DNA from: an uncultured bacterium
GTDB taxonomy: Bacteria; Bacillota; Clostridia; Christensenellales; Borkfalkiaceae
DNA: 15,905 bases
Assembly (NCBI GenBank): GCA_934871445.1
Contig: CAKXBD010000015.1
Location: forward strand, 8,903-24,807
Reading direction: 5' to 3'
Position 1 is the first letter of the stretch. Every line of letters begins with the position of its first letter. This document shows, one piece after another, positions 8,101 through 15,805 of this stretch. A program made the position numbers and the translations under genes. The notes beneath the pieces are model-generated. The model was not told where the DNA came from. It searched no databases and saw nothing but the letters and a program-made list of their open reading frames with translations.

Positions 8101-8430
8101 TATGCTACCACATCGGGAGAGAAAAAGTTTAGGCACCCTTGGTCCGTAAAAGATACCCCTACATTTTACAGGCGCTTTTTTACCCTATCGGCCCTCCCCA
8201 TAGTCTCAAATCCCCATAGGGAATTTTTTCGAGAATAAGCCTCTCCCCGTTTTCCTTGCGTTTCTCATACAGCGATACGTATCCGTTTTGAAGCTCGGAT
8301 TTACAAATACTATATATTTTTCTTCCAAATTAATTTCTTCTGCCTGTTATTCATTCAGCCAAACCTCTCTTTCGGCTTCAAACTACAATGCGTTTTTCCA
8401 TCGTTTTTTCGCTTATCTTTTTTCTCATTT

Positions 8431-8456
8431 TGTTATTTTATGTAAATATAATAACA
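8431..8456. repeat. Inverted repeat TGTTATT / AATAACA, possible operator
   Basis: Perfect 7-bp arms TGTTATT (8431-8437) and AATAACA (8450-8456) flank a 12-bp AT-rich centre. Arm starts are 19 bp apart, close to two helical turns, as for a LacI- or TetR-like dimer site. It lies just downstream of the strong terminator of the preceding operon, where a promoter for the regulator transcript could sit. The AT-rich context keeps confidence low. Confidence 0.35.
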
Positions 8457-8560
8457 CAATTATCCAAAAACCGTCAAGCATTTCAATTTGATTTTAATTT
8501 TTTGGACCTTTTCAAAAATCCGGCTTTTACCATTTTCCCATTTCATTCTTTGCTGTATAT

Positions 8561-8600
8561 AGTAAAAAAGAGTGTTCCCCGTTCTTTGGGGAACACTCTT
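8561..8600 (-). terminator. Strong rho-independent terminator of the upstream operon
   Basis: On the minus strand AAGAGTGTTCCCC and GGGGAACACTCTT form a perfect 13-bp stem with a 7-nt loop (AAAGAAC), running directly into six T residues. It lies about 120 bp after the stop of the carbohydrate-binding surface protein and ends the operon that enters from the right edge. Confidence 0.93.
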
Positions 8601-8722
8601 CCCTTCAAATGAAATTTTAATATTTTGGGAGATCCGATAGCTCTAAATCTGACAATTTTTACTATCCGACCGCCCTACTTTGACGTTTTTGAAAATGTGG
8701 GCCTCTCAAAGGACTCTATCGT

Positions 8723-10918
8723 TTATTTCCGTTCTCTACGCTTTGCAAAAATCAACGAGCCCGCCGCGACGAGTACCGCGGTAATTGCTACCATGCTGCC
8801 GCCGAAAATCAGATTGCTCCCGCAACCTCCGTCCTCGGAAGAGCCCGAAGAACTGCCGGAATTTTCGGTAGAGTCCCCGTCGTTCCCGCCGTCCGCGGGA
8901 GCCGTAATGGTATACGTTTCTACCGTCTCTCCGTCCTTGGTGAGAATGAGCTTACAACCCGTCGTCAGCTTATCCCCCGCAGCCAAAGCGCTGCCGTCTG
9001 CCTTTTGAAGCGTCATCGCATACCCTTCGCCCGCATACACAAATTCTTCAAATTCCTCTGCGGTCATGCTTTCGCTCAAAGTGATAGAGGTGCCGTCAAT
9101 CGTAATCTTATCCGAAGTATTGACGAGCTTTTCTGTCTCCTCGCCATCGTCGATGATGACGGACAACTCTTCCTCGCTCGTCTCATACATAGATACGGCA
9201 CCGATCTGCACGCCGCCCTGAAAACCGAGGTCGGGATCATACGCTCCGTCGAAACCGACGAAAATTTTATACGTTCCGGACGTTTCGGGAGTAAAAATCA
9301 GGGAAACGGGCATATACGCATTATCGCGCTCCATGCGGTACGCCGCGCGGGCAATCGGTTCGCCCGTCACCTCCGCACCTTCCTCCGTCTCCTTCGCAGG
9401 CGTGGCCGTGAGCACTACGGGACTATACAGGCTATCGTACATCGTGCTTGCCGTTCCGGAAATATAGGGACGGATACGAGCCGTCATTTTATACATTTGT
9501 CCCGCTTTGAGCTCTACCACCTGATAGATGCCGTCCCCGGGATTCCATTGGCTCAGCCAAATATTTTTGCCGCCGTAAAAACATTTGGAATCGTCCGTAT
9601 CCACGCCGACCTGACTGCTTCCGCCGACGAGCCACCAGCTATCGTCGCCCTTTTCAAAAGTTCCGTTCTTAATGAGATTGGTCTTTCCTTCGGGCAAGTC
9701 CTCTCCCACTTTGAAAAATTTAGTGTCGTCCACATACAGCCCCACGCCATAGGAGCCCGCCGCCTCTTTCACAGAGCACATGACGTATACATAGACTTCG
9801 GTAAAGTCGCCGACGTTGCAGTGCGTGGAAAGAGTCGTATATCTCGTAGCGGAAATATCTTCTCCTTTCATGCGGTTTAAGGCGAGCTGTTCTTCGCTTC
9901 CGTCGGCGTTAATCCCGCTGATTCCGATTGCGCCCAAGGAAATATCGCTGTATTCGTTGATCCATTTGGATACGGACGCATAGAAGGCGTAATACGAATC
10001 GGGTTCGACCTGTACCTTTTGTTTGACGGTAATGGAGCCGTCCATAACGCCCGCGTCGGCGACGAGATACATCGCTTTTTCGCCCTCGCTGTTCTTATCC
10101 TGCAATTCCGAGCCTGCGGGCACGAGCCCCGCGGGGACGGTATCGAAGCCGTAACCCATTCCGTTTTCCGATTCGCCGACCCAAATTTCCTTGTTTTCGG
10201 CGTCCGAACCTTCAAAGCCGGGCTCCTTGAGAAGATTTTCGCTGCCCGGCGTAATGACGTCTTCCGCCAGCGTCAAAGAGACGTTATCGATATAGGCGGT
10301 CATCTTCTGCAAGCGGATAAACGCGCGCAGGGAGGTATGGTTACCCGTATTGAAAACGCCGGAAAACAGGCTGTATCCGTTATAGTATTCCCATTCGCCC
10401 TCCTCGTTCGTCTTTACGCGGTTGGTATCCACGATATTATCCGCCCAGCGGTGCTGCTGCACGTACATGGTTTCGTCCTCCCGCTCCTCGCTGGCAAAGC
10501 CGAAGTAGATATTCGCGCTGCCGAGATTGGTTGTGGCGCTGCGCAGGCGGAAAGACAACACGTAGTCGGTATTCGCATATACCTCCACGACCTGTGCGAT
10601 TTCGGGATACCCCGACGAGTTTCCGGGCGCCGAAAGTTTTATGGCCTGTTCGCCCGCATAGCTGTCCTCGCCCGAAAGAATCTCCCAAGAGCCGCTCGCC
10701 GCGGACGAAGTCGTATCGATGATCCAATCCCCGGTATCTTCTTTCGTCACGTCCTCAAAGCCTCCGTCCGTAAAGAGATTGGACGTCGTAAGGCCGGAGG
10801 TGTCTTCGCTGACAGTCGCCGCTTTCGCGGTCAGTCCCCCGAATGCAGACGCGGCACACGTCGCCGCAAAGGTCAATGCCAATGCAAGTTTGGCCGCATT
10901 TTTGCCGAATTTTTTCAT
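8723..10918 (-). CDS. Surface protein with three carbohydrate-binding-like modules and a C-terminal GCGS membrane anchor
   Basis: A 731-residue secreted protein. Residues 1-34 are a signal peptide ending near TAKA|ATVSED. Three modules follow, each opening with an N-L-x-x-x-G-F-E-like start: NLFTDGGFED (about 47), NLLKEPGFEGS (about 233) and TNLIKNGTFEKGDDSWW (about 412). Each has QVVEV/QVVELKAGQMY-type strands, typical of CBM4/9-like jelly-rolls that bind glycans. Residues about 586-670 resemble a small Ig-like repeat (ITLSESMTAEEFEEFVYAGE). A Ser/Gly/Asp-rich linker then leads to GCGS (Cys699), a hydrophobic helix and KRRERK. No catalytic domain is recognised, so it probably captures substrate at the cell surface. 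The start has AGGAGG 6 bp before the ATG, 23 bp after the lipoprotein gene's stop. It is the last gene before the strong terminator. Confidence 0.85.
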   Translation of the reverse strand: MKKFGKNAAKLALALTFAATCAASAFGGLTAKAATVSEDTSGLTTSNLFTDGGFEDVTKEDTGDWIIDTTSSAASGSWEILSGEDSYAGEQAIKLSAPGNSSGYPEIAQVVEVYANTDYVLSFRLRSATTNLGSANIYFGFASEEREDETMYVQQHRWADNIVDTNRVKTNEEGEWEYYNGYSLFSGVFNTGNHTSLRAFIRLQKMTAYIDNVSLTLAEDVITPGSENLLKEPGFEGSDAENKEIWVGESENGMGYGFDTVPAGLVPAGSELQDKNSEGEKAMYLVADAGVMDGSITVKQKVQVEPDSYYAFYASVSKWINEYSDISLGAIGISGINADGSEEQLALNRMKGEDISATRYTTLSTHCNVGDFTEVYVYVMCSVKEAAGSYGVGLYVDDTKFFKVGEDLPEGKTNLIKNGTFEKGDDSWWLVGGSSQVGVDTDDSKCFYGGKNIWLSQWNPGDGIYQVVELKAGQMYKMTARIRPYISGTASTMYDSLYSPVVLTATPAKETEEGAEVTGEPIARAAYRMERDNAYMPVSLIFTPETSGTYKIFVGFDGAYDPDLGFQGGVQIGAVSMYETSEEELSVIIDDGEETEKLVNTSDKITIDGTSITLSESMTAEEFEEFVYAGEGYAMTLQKADGSALAAGDKLTTGCKLILTKDGETVETYTITAPADGGNDGDSTENSGSSSGSSEDGGCGSNLIFGGSMVAITAVLVAAGSLIFAKRRERK

Positions 10919-10941
10919 AAAATTCCTCCTGTTTTTTTATT

Positions 10942-12735
10942 TTAGATTTTGAAAAGCTCAAAATCGTCTACCCTGAGTATCTCCGCCGACGAAGAACCGT
11001 TAAAGCCCACCCCGACGGTGACAGTCGTCTGTTTTCCCGTGCGGAAATTAATGGTGATTTTCGTCCACTCTCCGCACTTCTCAAATTCCTTGCTGCGTAT
11101 GGTGCTGTCCCCCGCCTTCGCAAACAATGTGATTTTTGAAGCAAATTCTTCGTTCGTGCGGACCATGCAGGAAAGGCTGTAATTGGTCTGCGCCTCCAAG
11201 TCTACTGCCTGAAAAACGTCCTGCCACCCCTTGGAACCGCTCAACAGCATACAGGTCATTCCCGTATAGGCCTCCTCTTTCATGCTTTCCGCCTTTACCC
11301 TTCCGCTCGCCGTCGTCGTCCAATTATTGTGGGGCGTACTGTTCAAATCGGTATATTTATAAGTGACGTGGCGCTCGAAACCCGGGTCTTGCAAGACGCG
11401 CATTTTATCCATTTCCTCTTCGGAAAAGGTCACTCTTTCCATCGGCTCGGGGTTCTTGCTGTTTTTATAGGGGCCTATCTCCGCCATTTTCGCTTCTTCG
11501 GGAATGACGAAGCTGAGTTCATCGTCTACATACGCCACCTTTCCGCCCTGCGCGGGAAGGATTTCCTCCATGAGCTTCACACAGGTATCCACGGTTTTAT
11601 CCACCGTCATGTTCGTATACTTGAATTGCTGATTTTCCGTAATCCCCTGTTTATAGACGTCGTCCAGCGCGTCATAGCCGATAATCGTGGAAATGATGCC
11701 GAAGGACGCCGCAGCCGTCGAATCCGCGTCGTTCGCGCACTGAACGGTGATTTTCGCCGATTTCAAAGGGTCGCCTTCCCCGTAAAGAAGCCCGATAATC
11801 GTGAATGCCGTGCACATTTTCGCGTCCAATAAAATCCCGTCGTTGGGCCAGGGAATCCATTGATATTCTTCGCCCGTGTCGTTGAGGACATATTTCCCAT
11901 AAATAAATTCAAACGTCTCCTGAGCTGTCTTCCCCGCGTCGTATTTATCGAGCGTATCCTCGATGACCAGCGCCGTCCAGGAGGCTTCCGGGACGGCGTT
12001 GAGGCCGGCCTCAATAATCGTCCGTACGTCGTCCGTGAAGAAGGCTTCGCCGTACATGGCGGCTATTACCTGCGCGCCGTAAATTCCGTCGCCGTAGGTA
12101 CAGATTTCCGCAAATCTCTCCACGAGCTCATTGGAATATCCCGTCATATTGAGCCCTAAAAATCCGCCGAATGAAGCTCCGCACTGATAGGAATTTCCGT
12201 CGGGGAACCACGTCGTCAAATCCCCGCCCGCGGAATATTTGGGATACCCCGAATACGGGGGCGCATATCCGCGTTCCATCGCGTCGTTGTTCGAGCCTAT
12301 CCAATACTCGAAATCGCGGTTATACATATCGATTCCGAGCTCCTTGCTCGTCGCGTCCAGCCCCAGCTTATCGAGCGCTTCAATTGCCGAAACGGACAGA
12401 TAGAGATCGTCTTGATTATACCCCTCTATCTCCGTCTTTACCGTCCATTCGGGCAGGCGGGATTCGTCTATCCACATCTTTGACTTAAATTCCCAAGGAT
12501 ACGCATAGCCTACCCCCGCCATCGTCCCGACAATGGCTCCCTTTACCTTGTCCCGATAAGTTTCTACGGAAAGTACGGACGTCGTTTTCGGCAAATCCGC
12601 CGAAGAAATATGTTCGTATTCGTCCGCGTCTCCGCCGCTCTCCGAGGACGAGGAAGGATTCCCGCCACACGCCGTCAGCGCAAAGCAGGCCGTCATGGCC
12701 ACGCACAGCACACCGAGCAGTCTTTTTTGTTTCAT
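10942..12735 (-). CDS. Secreted lipoprotein with ADP-ribosylglycohydrolase fold and C-terminal carbohydrate-binding-like module
   Basis: A 597-residue protein. The signal peptide ends in lipobox LTAC with lipid Cys23, followed by a Ser-rich tether. Residues about 58-360 match the ADP-ribosylglycohydrolase (DraG/ARH) fold. YRDKVKGAIVGTMAGVGYAY is the opening helix. The paired metal aspartates remain in NQDDLYLSV (Asp109, Asp110) and CANDADSTAA (Asp336, Asp338, Ser339), where classic members read DDT and GGDTDS/T. Residues about 446-597 (DPGFERHVTY to RVDDFELF) form a CBM4/9-like jelly-roll. Classic family members remove ADP-ribose and act inside the cell; an exported, lipid-anchored copy with a glycan-binding module is unusual and suggests an extracellular substrate. 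The start at 12735 is set by AGGAGG 8 bp upstream and lies 1 bp after the stop of its paralog; an in-frame start at 12765 would give a poor signal peptide. Confidence 0.85.
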   Translation of the reverse strand: MKQKRLLGVLCVAMTACFALTACGGNPSSSSESGGDADEYEHISSADLPKTTSVLSVETYRDKVKGAIVGTMAGVGYAYPWEFKSKMWIDESRLPEWTVKTEIEGYNQDDLYLSVSAIEALDKLGLDATSKELGIDMYNRDFEYWIGSNNDAMERGYAPPYSGYPKYSAGGDLTTWFPDGNSYQCGASFGGFLGLNMTGYSNELVERFAEICTYGDGIYGAQVIAAMYGEAFFTDDVRTIIEAGLNAVPEASWTALVIEDTLDKYDAGKTAQETFEFIYGKYVLNDTGEEYQWIPWPNDGILLDAKMCTAFTIIGLLYGEGDPLKSAKITVQCANDADSTAAASFGIISTIIGYDALDDVYKQGITENQQFKYTNMTVDKTVDTCVKLMEEILPAQGGKVAYVDDELSFVIPEEAKMAEIGPYKNSKNPEPMERVTFSEEEMDKMRVLQDPGFERHVTYKYTDLNSTPHNNWTTTASGRVKAESMKEEAYTGMTCMLLSGSKGWQDVFQAVDLEAQTNYSLSCMVRTNEEFASKITLFAKAGDSTIRSKEFEKCGEWTKITINFRTGKQTTVTVGVGFNGSSSAEILRVDDFELFKI

Positions 12736-12736
12736 G

Positions 12737-14923
12737 TCAATTTCCTCCTGTTTCATTGACGTCAAAATAGTTTATCTTCACGACGCTGCCGTCTAAAACC
12801 GCCGCGCCGATACAGCCTTCCGAGTAACTCTCCCCGTCCGTATATTCCAGCCGAACTCCGCATGCCTCGGCCTCTATCCTTCCGCCCGAAACGCGCACCG
12901 AAAGTTCTATGGGAGAACCCATCCGATAGGGACAGGCAGCCGCCGCGAGCGTTTCCCGCCTTATCGGCGGCTCTGCCCCCGTATCCCGCTTTCCGACGCG
13001 CTTTTTCACGAGCCGTATTTCTCCGTCCGCAAAGAATATCCCGTAGCTCCTCGACGCGCCTTGAACGCGAAAAAGTATTCCCGCCGAATCCCCGAGACAG
13101 AGCGTCAATTCTGTCTTTAACGTAAAATCTCGCAGGGGAAGGGAAGTATATAATTCCCCTTCGTCAAAGCAACGGCCGAACAGACTCCCGTCTTCCAGCG
13201 TCCAGAGTCCCTTAAAATAGGTGCAGCCGCTGACTTCCTTATGTTCGAGGGAGTAATCCTCGATATATTCGCGGGAAAAATCCATACGATAATCCGCAGT
13301 GCCGAAAACGCCGAATCGCTCGATACAAGCCTCGCCCTCTATCAACAGCCCCGCGCGGTCTATCAGCATTTCCCGCTCGGCATCGATTTTCAAAGACAGT
13401 ACGCCGTCGCCGACGCCTGAGCAGAAAACTTCGCCCGTATGTCGGTTTCGATAGAAAAGTCGGACTTTTCCGCCCTTCGCTTTCACCTTCGCGTACAACG
13501 TATTACCGGGGACGACAATGGGGGAAAAGCAAGGGTCGTAACGATTGTCATGCAAATCCGATTTCCCGTAGTACGTCTTGATATAAACTTGCGTCTGCGT
13601 TTCCGCCTTTACTCTAAGCCTCCCTCCGATATTTTCAAGCAATGCGCCCTCGGCACGGAAACCGTGCGTACTTCCCGGAAGGGCAAAGTCAAAATCGAAG
13701 CCCTTAGCAGTCGGAAAATATCTTGTATTGAAATCCTTAGCCGGCGGGAAATTCTTCGTTTCCAAATCCTTAACAGTTGAAGAATTTCTTGCGCCGACGA
13801 TATTTCCACAATCCGTCGCCTTTTCCCGGATATTTTTATCACAATCGCAGACATTTTCTCGCCTCAACGCATATCTGCCGTCATAGCTTTCCCCGCTCAA
13901 TTCCACCGCCGTGGCGGCGATGCTCTTGGACAGAGTAGGAATATCTACGATATTGAAGGCTCCGAGGACAGAGGAACAGAGCGTCGTATCGTTTACAGGA
14001 AGGCGCCACTTTTTTCCGATTTTTTCAAGGCCGCAGAATACGCCCAAAATCGTGCCCAGGTTTCCTACGTTACAATCGGTATCAAATCCGCTGTAATTGG
14101 CGATTTTTAACGTCCTTTCAAAATCTCCTTCCCCGTACAACAACGACATGACTATAATTGCCGCATTGGGAATAATATGGCAGTTTCCGCCAAATTTATC
14201 CTTCCAATAGCGCCGGCGTATATAGTCGAAACATTCCTTCTGCGAATTTCCCTCCCCGTGAAAACGAATAATATCCCTCGCCATTTTTGCATAGTCGCAG
14301 TCGGAGGGAATCGCGGAAAGCGCCGTGCGCACAATTTCCCCTATGCTCTTTGCCGTAAAAGCGGACGCTATGCACGCCGCCACGAACCGACCGCCGTAAA
14401 CGCCGTTCCCGTCGTGGGAAACGCGCGACGCCTTCTCCGCTAAATCCGCTGCCGCACAAGGCTCTCCCGGATATACGAGCCCCCAGATGTCGCTGAAAAT
14501 CTGACCGCCTATCTGCTCCGCCATCAATTTACCGTTCTGCAACATACTGCCGCTGCGCGGCGGGAGGATTCCCCGCGTCATATTCAAATAAGCGGTGTGT
14601 TCCGTGCTCACGCCGTACCCGCCCCACCAATAAAAGCCGTGCCGATAAGGCGCATAATTGAGCCACCCCTCCCCGATTTGCGCGGCGGTGACGTCTTTTA
14701 GATCGGGACAGTCGAGAAAGCCGCGATAGAAGAAAATGGGACCGTTGCTGTCGTCGTCGGCTGCAAAGTCGCGATAATCGACAAAATATCCTTCCTCGCC
14801 CGCATATTTCTCGGCTATCTGTTCTGCTGTCCACATCTCTACGGGCGCTCCGTAGCGAATCCCTATCGCTTTGCCGAGCCACCCCGCATAAATTTGTTCT
14901 ACGATTTTATCGGTTATCTTCAT
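12737..14923 (-). CDS. Cytoplasmic ADP-ribosylglycohydrolase-fold protein with C-terminal beta-sandwich domains
   Basis: A 728-residue protein without a signal peptide. Residues 1-345 carry the ADP-ribosylglycohydrolase fold: KIVEQIYAGWLGKAIGIRYG, metal motif DDDSNG (Asp57, Asp58, Ser59), SHDGNGVYGGRFVAA, and metal motif SGFDTDCNVGNLGTILG (Asp281, Asp283, with Cys284 where Thr or Ser is usual). A low-complexity linker at 355-412 holds three 11-residue repeats. Residues about 412-545 are beta-rich, and about 565-725 resemble a concanavalin-like/LamG fold (FKGLWTLEDGSLFG, AGILFRVQGASRSYGIFFADGE). The C-terminal part suggests binding of a carbohydrate ligand. It is clearly a paralog of the downstream lipoprotein (for example GNGVYGGRFVAACIASAF versus GDGIYGAQVIAAMYGEAF). 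It starts 4 bp after the MalG-type permease stop; no strong Shine-Dalgarno site is seen, so coupling is likely. Activity on ADP-ribose versus another glycoside is unresolved. Confidence 0.85.
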   Translation of the reverse strand: MKITDKIVEQIYAGWLGKAIGIRYGAPVEMWTAEQIAEKYAGEEGYFVDYRDFAADDDSNGPIFFYRGFLDCPDLKDVTAAQIGEGWLNYAPYRHGFYWWGGYGVSTEHTAYLNMTRGILPPRSGSMLQNGKLMAEQIGGQIFSDIWGLVYPGEPCAAADLAEKASRVSHDGNGVYGGRFVAACIASAFTAKSIGEIVRTALSAIPSDCDYAKMARDIIRFHGEGNSQKECFDYIRRRYWKDKFGGNCHIIPNAAIIVMSLLYGEGDFERTLKIANYSGFDTDCNVGNLGTILGVFCGLEKIGKKWRLPVNDTTLCSSVLGAFNIVDIPTLSKSIAATAVELSGESYDGRYALRRENVCDCDKNIREKATDCGNIVGARNSSTVKDLETKNFPPAKDFNTRYFPTAKGFDFDFALPGSTHGFRAEGALLENIGGRLRVKAETQTQVYIKTYYGKSDLHDNRYDPCFSPIVVPGNTLYAKVKAKGGKVRLFYRNRHTGEVFCSGVGDGVLSLKIDAEREMLIDRAGLLIEGEACIERFGVFGTADYRMDFSREYIEDYSLEHKEVSGCTYFKGLWTLEDGSLFGRCFDEGELYTSLPLRDFTLKTELTLCLGDSAGILFRVQGASRSYGIFFADGEIRLVKKRVGKRDTGAEPPIRRETLAAAACPYRMGSPIELSVRVSGGRIEAEACGVRLEYTDGESYSEGCIGAAVLDGSVVKINYFDVNETGGN
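13676..13777 (-). repeat. Three degenerate 33-bp (11-residue) repeats in an interdomain linker
   Basis: Within the ADP-ribosylglycohydrolase-fold protein, residues 383-416 read TVKDLETKNFP, PAKDFNTRYFP and TAKGFDFDFALP. The DNA shows a recurring CTAAGGATTT-like core at about 33-bp spacing. It looks like local tandem duplication in a flexible linker between the catalytic fold and the beta domains. Confidence 0.6.
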
Positions 14924-14927
14924 AAAT

Positions 14928-15794
14928 TTACTTTACACCTGTAATTTTGATACCCTGCATGATATAGCGCTGCAAAATCAACAGCAGAAAGACGAGGGGA
15001 ATACACGCCACCGTACTCGCCGCCATTAAAAGATGCCAAGGAATAGAGCGGTCGGGTTTGAGGTACACCACTAACTGATTGATTTGATACAGAGCAGGAT
15101 CGCTGACCACCATCGCGGGCCAAAGGTAGGAATTCCAATAGCCCTGAAAGACGCTGATCCCCATAATGACAAAGGGAGTGGCGGACATGGGCAGGAAAAT
15201 ATTCGCGTAAATCTTGAACCTTCCGCACCCGTCTATCCTCGCCGCGTCTTCGAGCGACGTCGGCATGCCGAGATAGAACTGCCGATAGAAGAAAATCGAC
15301 CACACGTACACCACGCCCGGCAATATGAGCGCCACGACGTTATTCGTCAGATGCAGCGTACTGACCACCTGAAAGCAGGGAATCAAAATGGCAATATTCG
15401 GCACGAACATCGTCACCGCATAAATCGACCACAATACCTTCTTGAAGGGAAACTCCAATCGGGCGAACACATAGGCGGCGGAGGAATTGATAAATAAACT
15501 CAATACCAGCGACGTCAAGGCTACCGTCAGCGTCAAGCCCAGCGCTCCCACGAAGGACGAGCCCTGCGGGAACAGGAAATAATCGGGATTGGAATAATCC
15601 AGATTCTGATAGGTAAACAGCAGTTTATAGTTTTCAAACTTCCATTCCGAAGGGAAAAAGCGGAAGGGTGTAGCCAAAACCTCCGTTTTGGACTTGAAGC
15701 CCGAAATCGCCATCCACAAAAAGGGAAACAATCCCATGCACGCGATGAAGATACCCAAGACAATCAACACCGCGGAAATTATTTTTTTACGCAT
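14928..15794 (-). CDS. Sugar ABC importer permease (MalG-type)
   Basis: A 288-residue membrane protein with about six hydrophobic segments. It begins with a basic MRKK start and the helix AVLIVLGIFIACMGLFPFLW, then the MalG-typical MAISGFKSKTEVLATPFRFFPSEWKFENYKLLF. The ATPase-contacting loop is SLEDAARIDGCGRFKIYANI, and the C-terminus is LQRYIMQGIKITGVK, normal for the family. It forms the transmembrane pore with the MalF-type permease whose C-terminus lies just upstream; the binding protein is presumably further upstream beyond the edge. The start is set by GAGGTGA 6 bp before the ATG, 11 bp after the upstream stop. This is a second, separate importer family from the LplB/LplC system to the left, so the locus may take up two kinds of fragment. 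No ATPase gene is present in the window. Confidence 0.93.
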   Translation of the reverse strand: MRKKIISAVLIVLGIFIACMGLFPFLWMAISGFKSKTEVLATPFRFFPSEWKFENYKLLFTYQNLDYSNPDYFLFPQGSSFVGALGLTLTVALTSLVLSLFINSSAAYVFARLEFPFKKVLWSIYAVTMFVPNIAILIPCFQVVSTLHLTNNVVALILPGVVYVWSIFFYRQFYLGMPTSLEDAARIDGCGRFKIYANIFLPMSATPFVIMGISVFQGYWNSYLWPAMVVSDPALYQINQLVVYLKPDRSIPWHLLMAASTVACIPLVFLLLILQRYIMQGIKITGVK

Positions 15795-15805
15795 AGCGAC
15801 TCACC

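Larger units (their letters stand above)
7896..8560. other. Noncoding stretch of about 660 bp upstream of the regulator
   Basis: No convincing gene is visible on either strand. A 67-codon plus-strand frame at 8288-8491 has no ribosome binding site and low-complexity AT-rich content. The stretch holds candidate promoters for the regulator (7925-8009), inverted repeats at 8078-8100 and 8431-8456, a 10-bp palindrome GATACGTATC at 8274-8283, and a 16-bp-spaced direct repeat of CCCCATAG at 8196-8219. It is long for a simple leader of one regulator gene, so it may carry extra control sites or a small RNA; nothing more specific can be supported. Confidence 0.5.

Noticed and set aside
8274..8283. 10-bp palindrome GATACGTATC as an operator.
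   Set aside because: Too short and isolated to support a regulatory claim by itself.
8288..8491. Plus-strand open frame of 67 codons upstream of the regulator.
   Set aside because: No ribosome binding site, AT-rich low-complexity content rich in Phe and Ser, opposite to all other genes, and no recognisable family.
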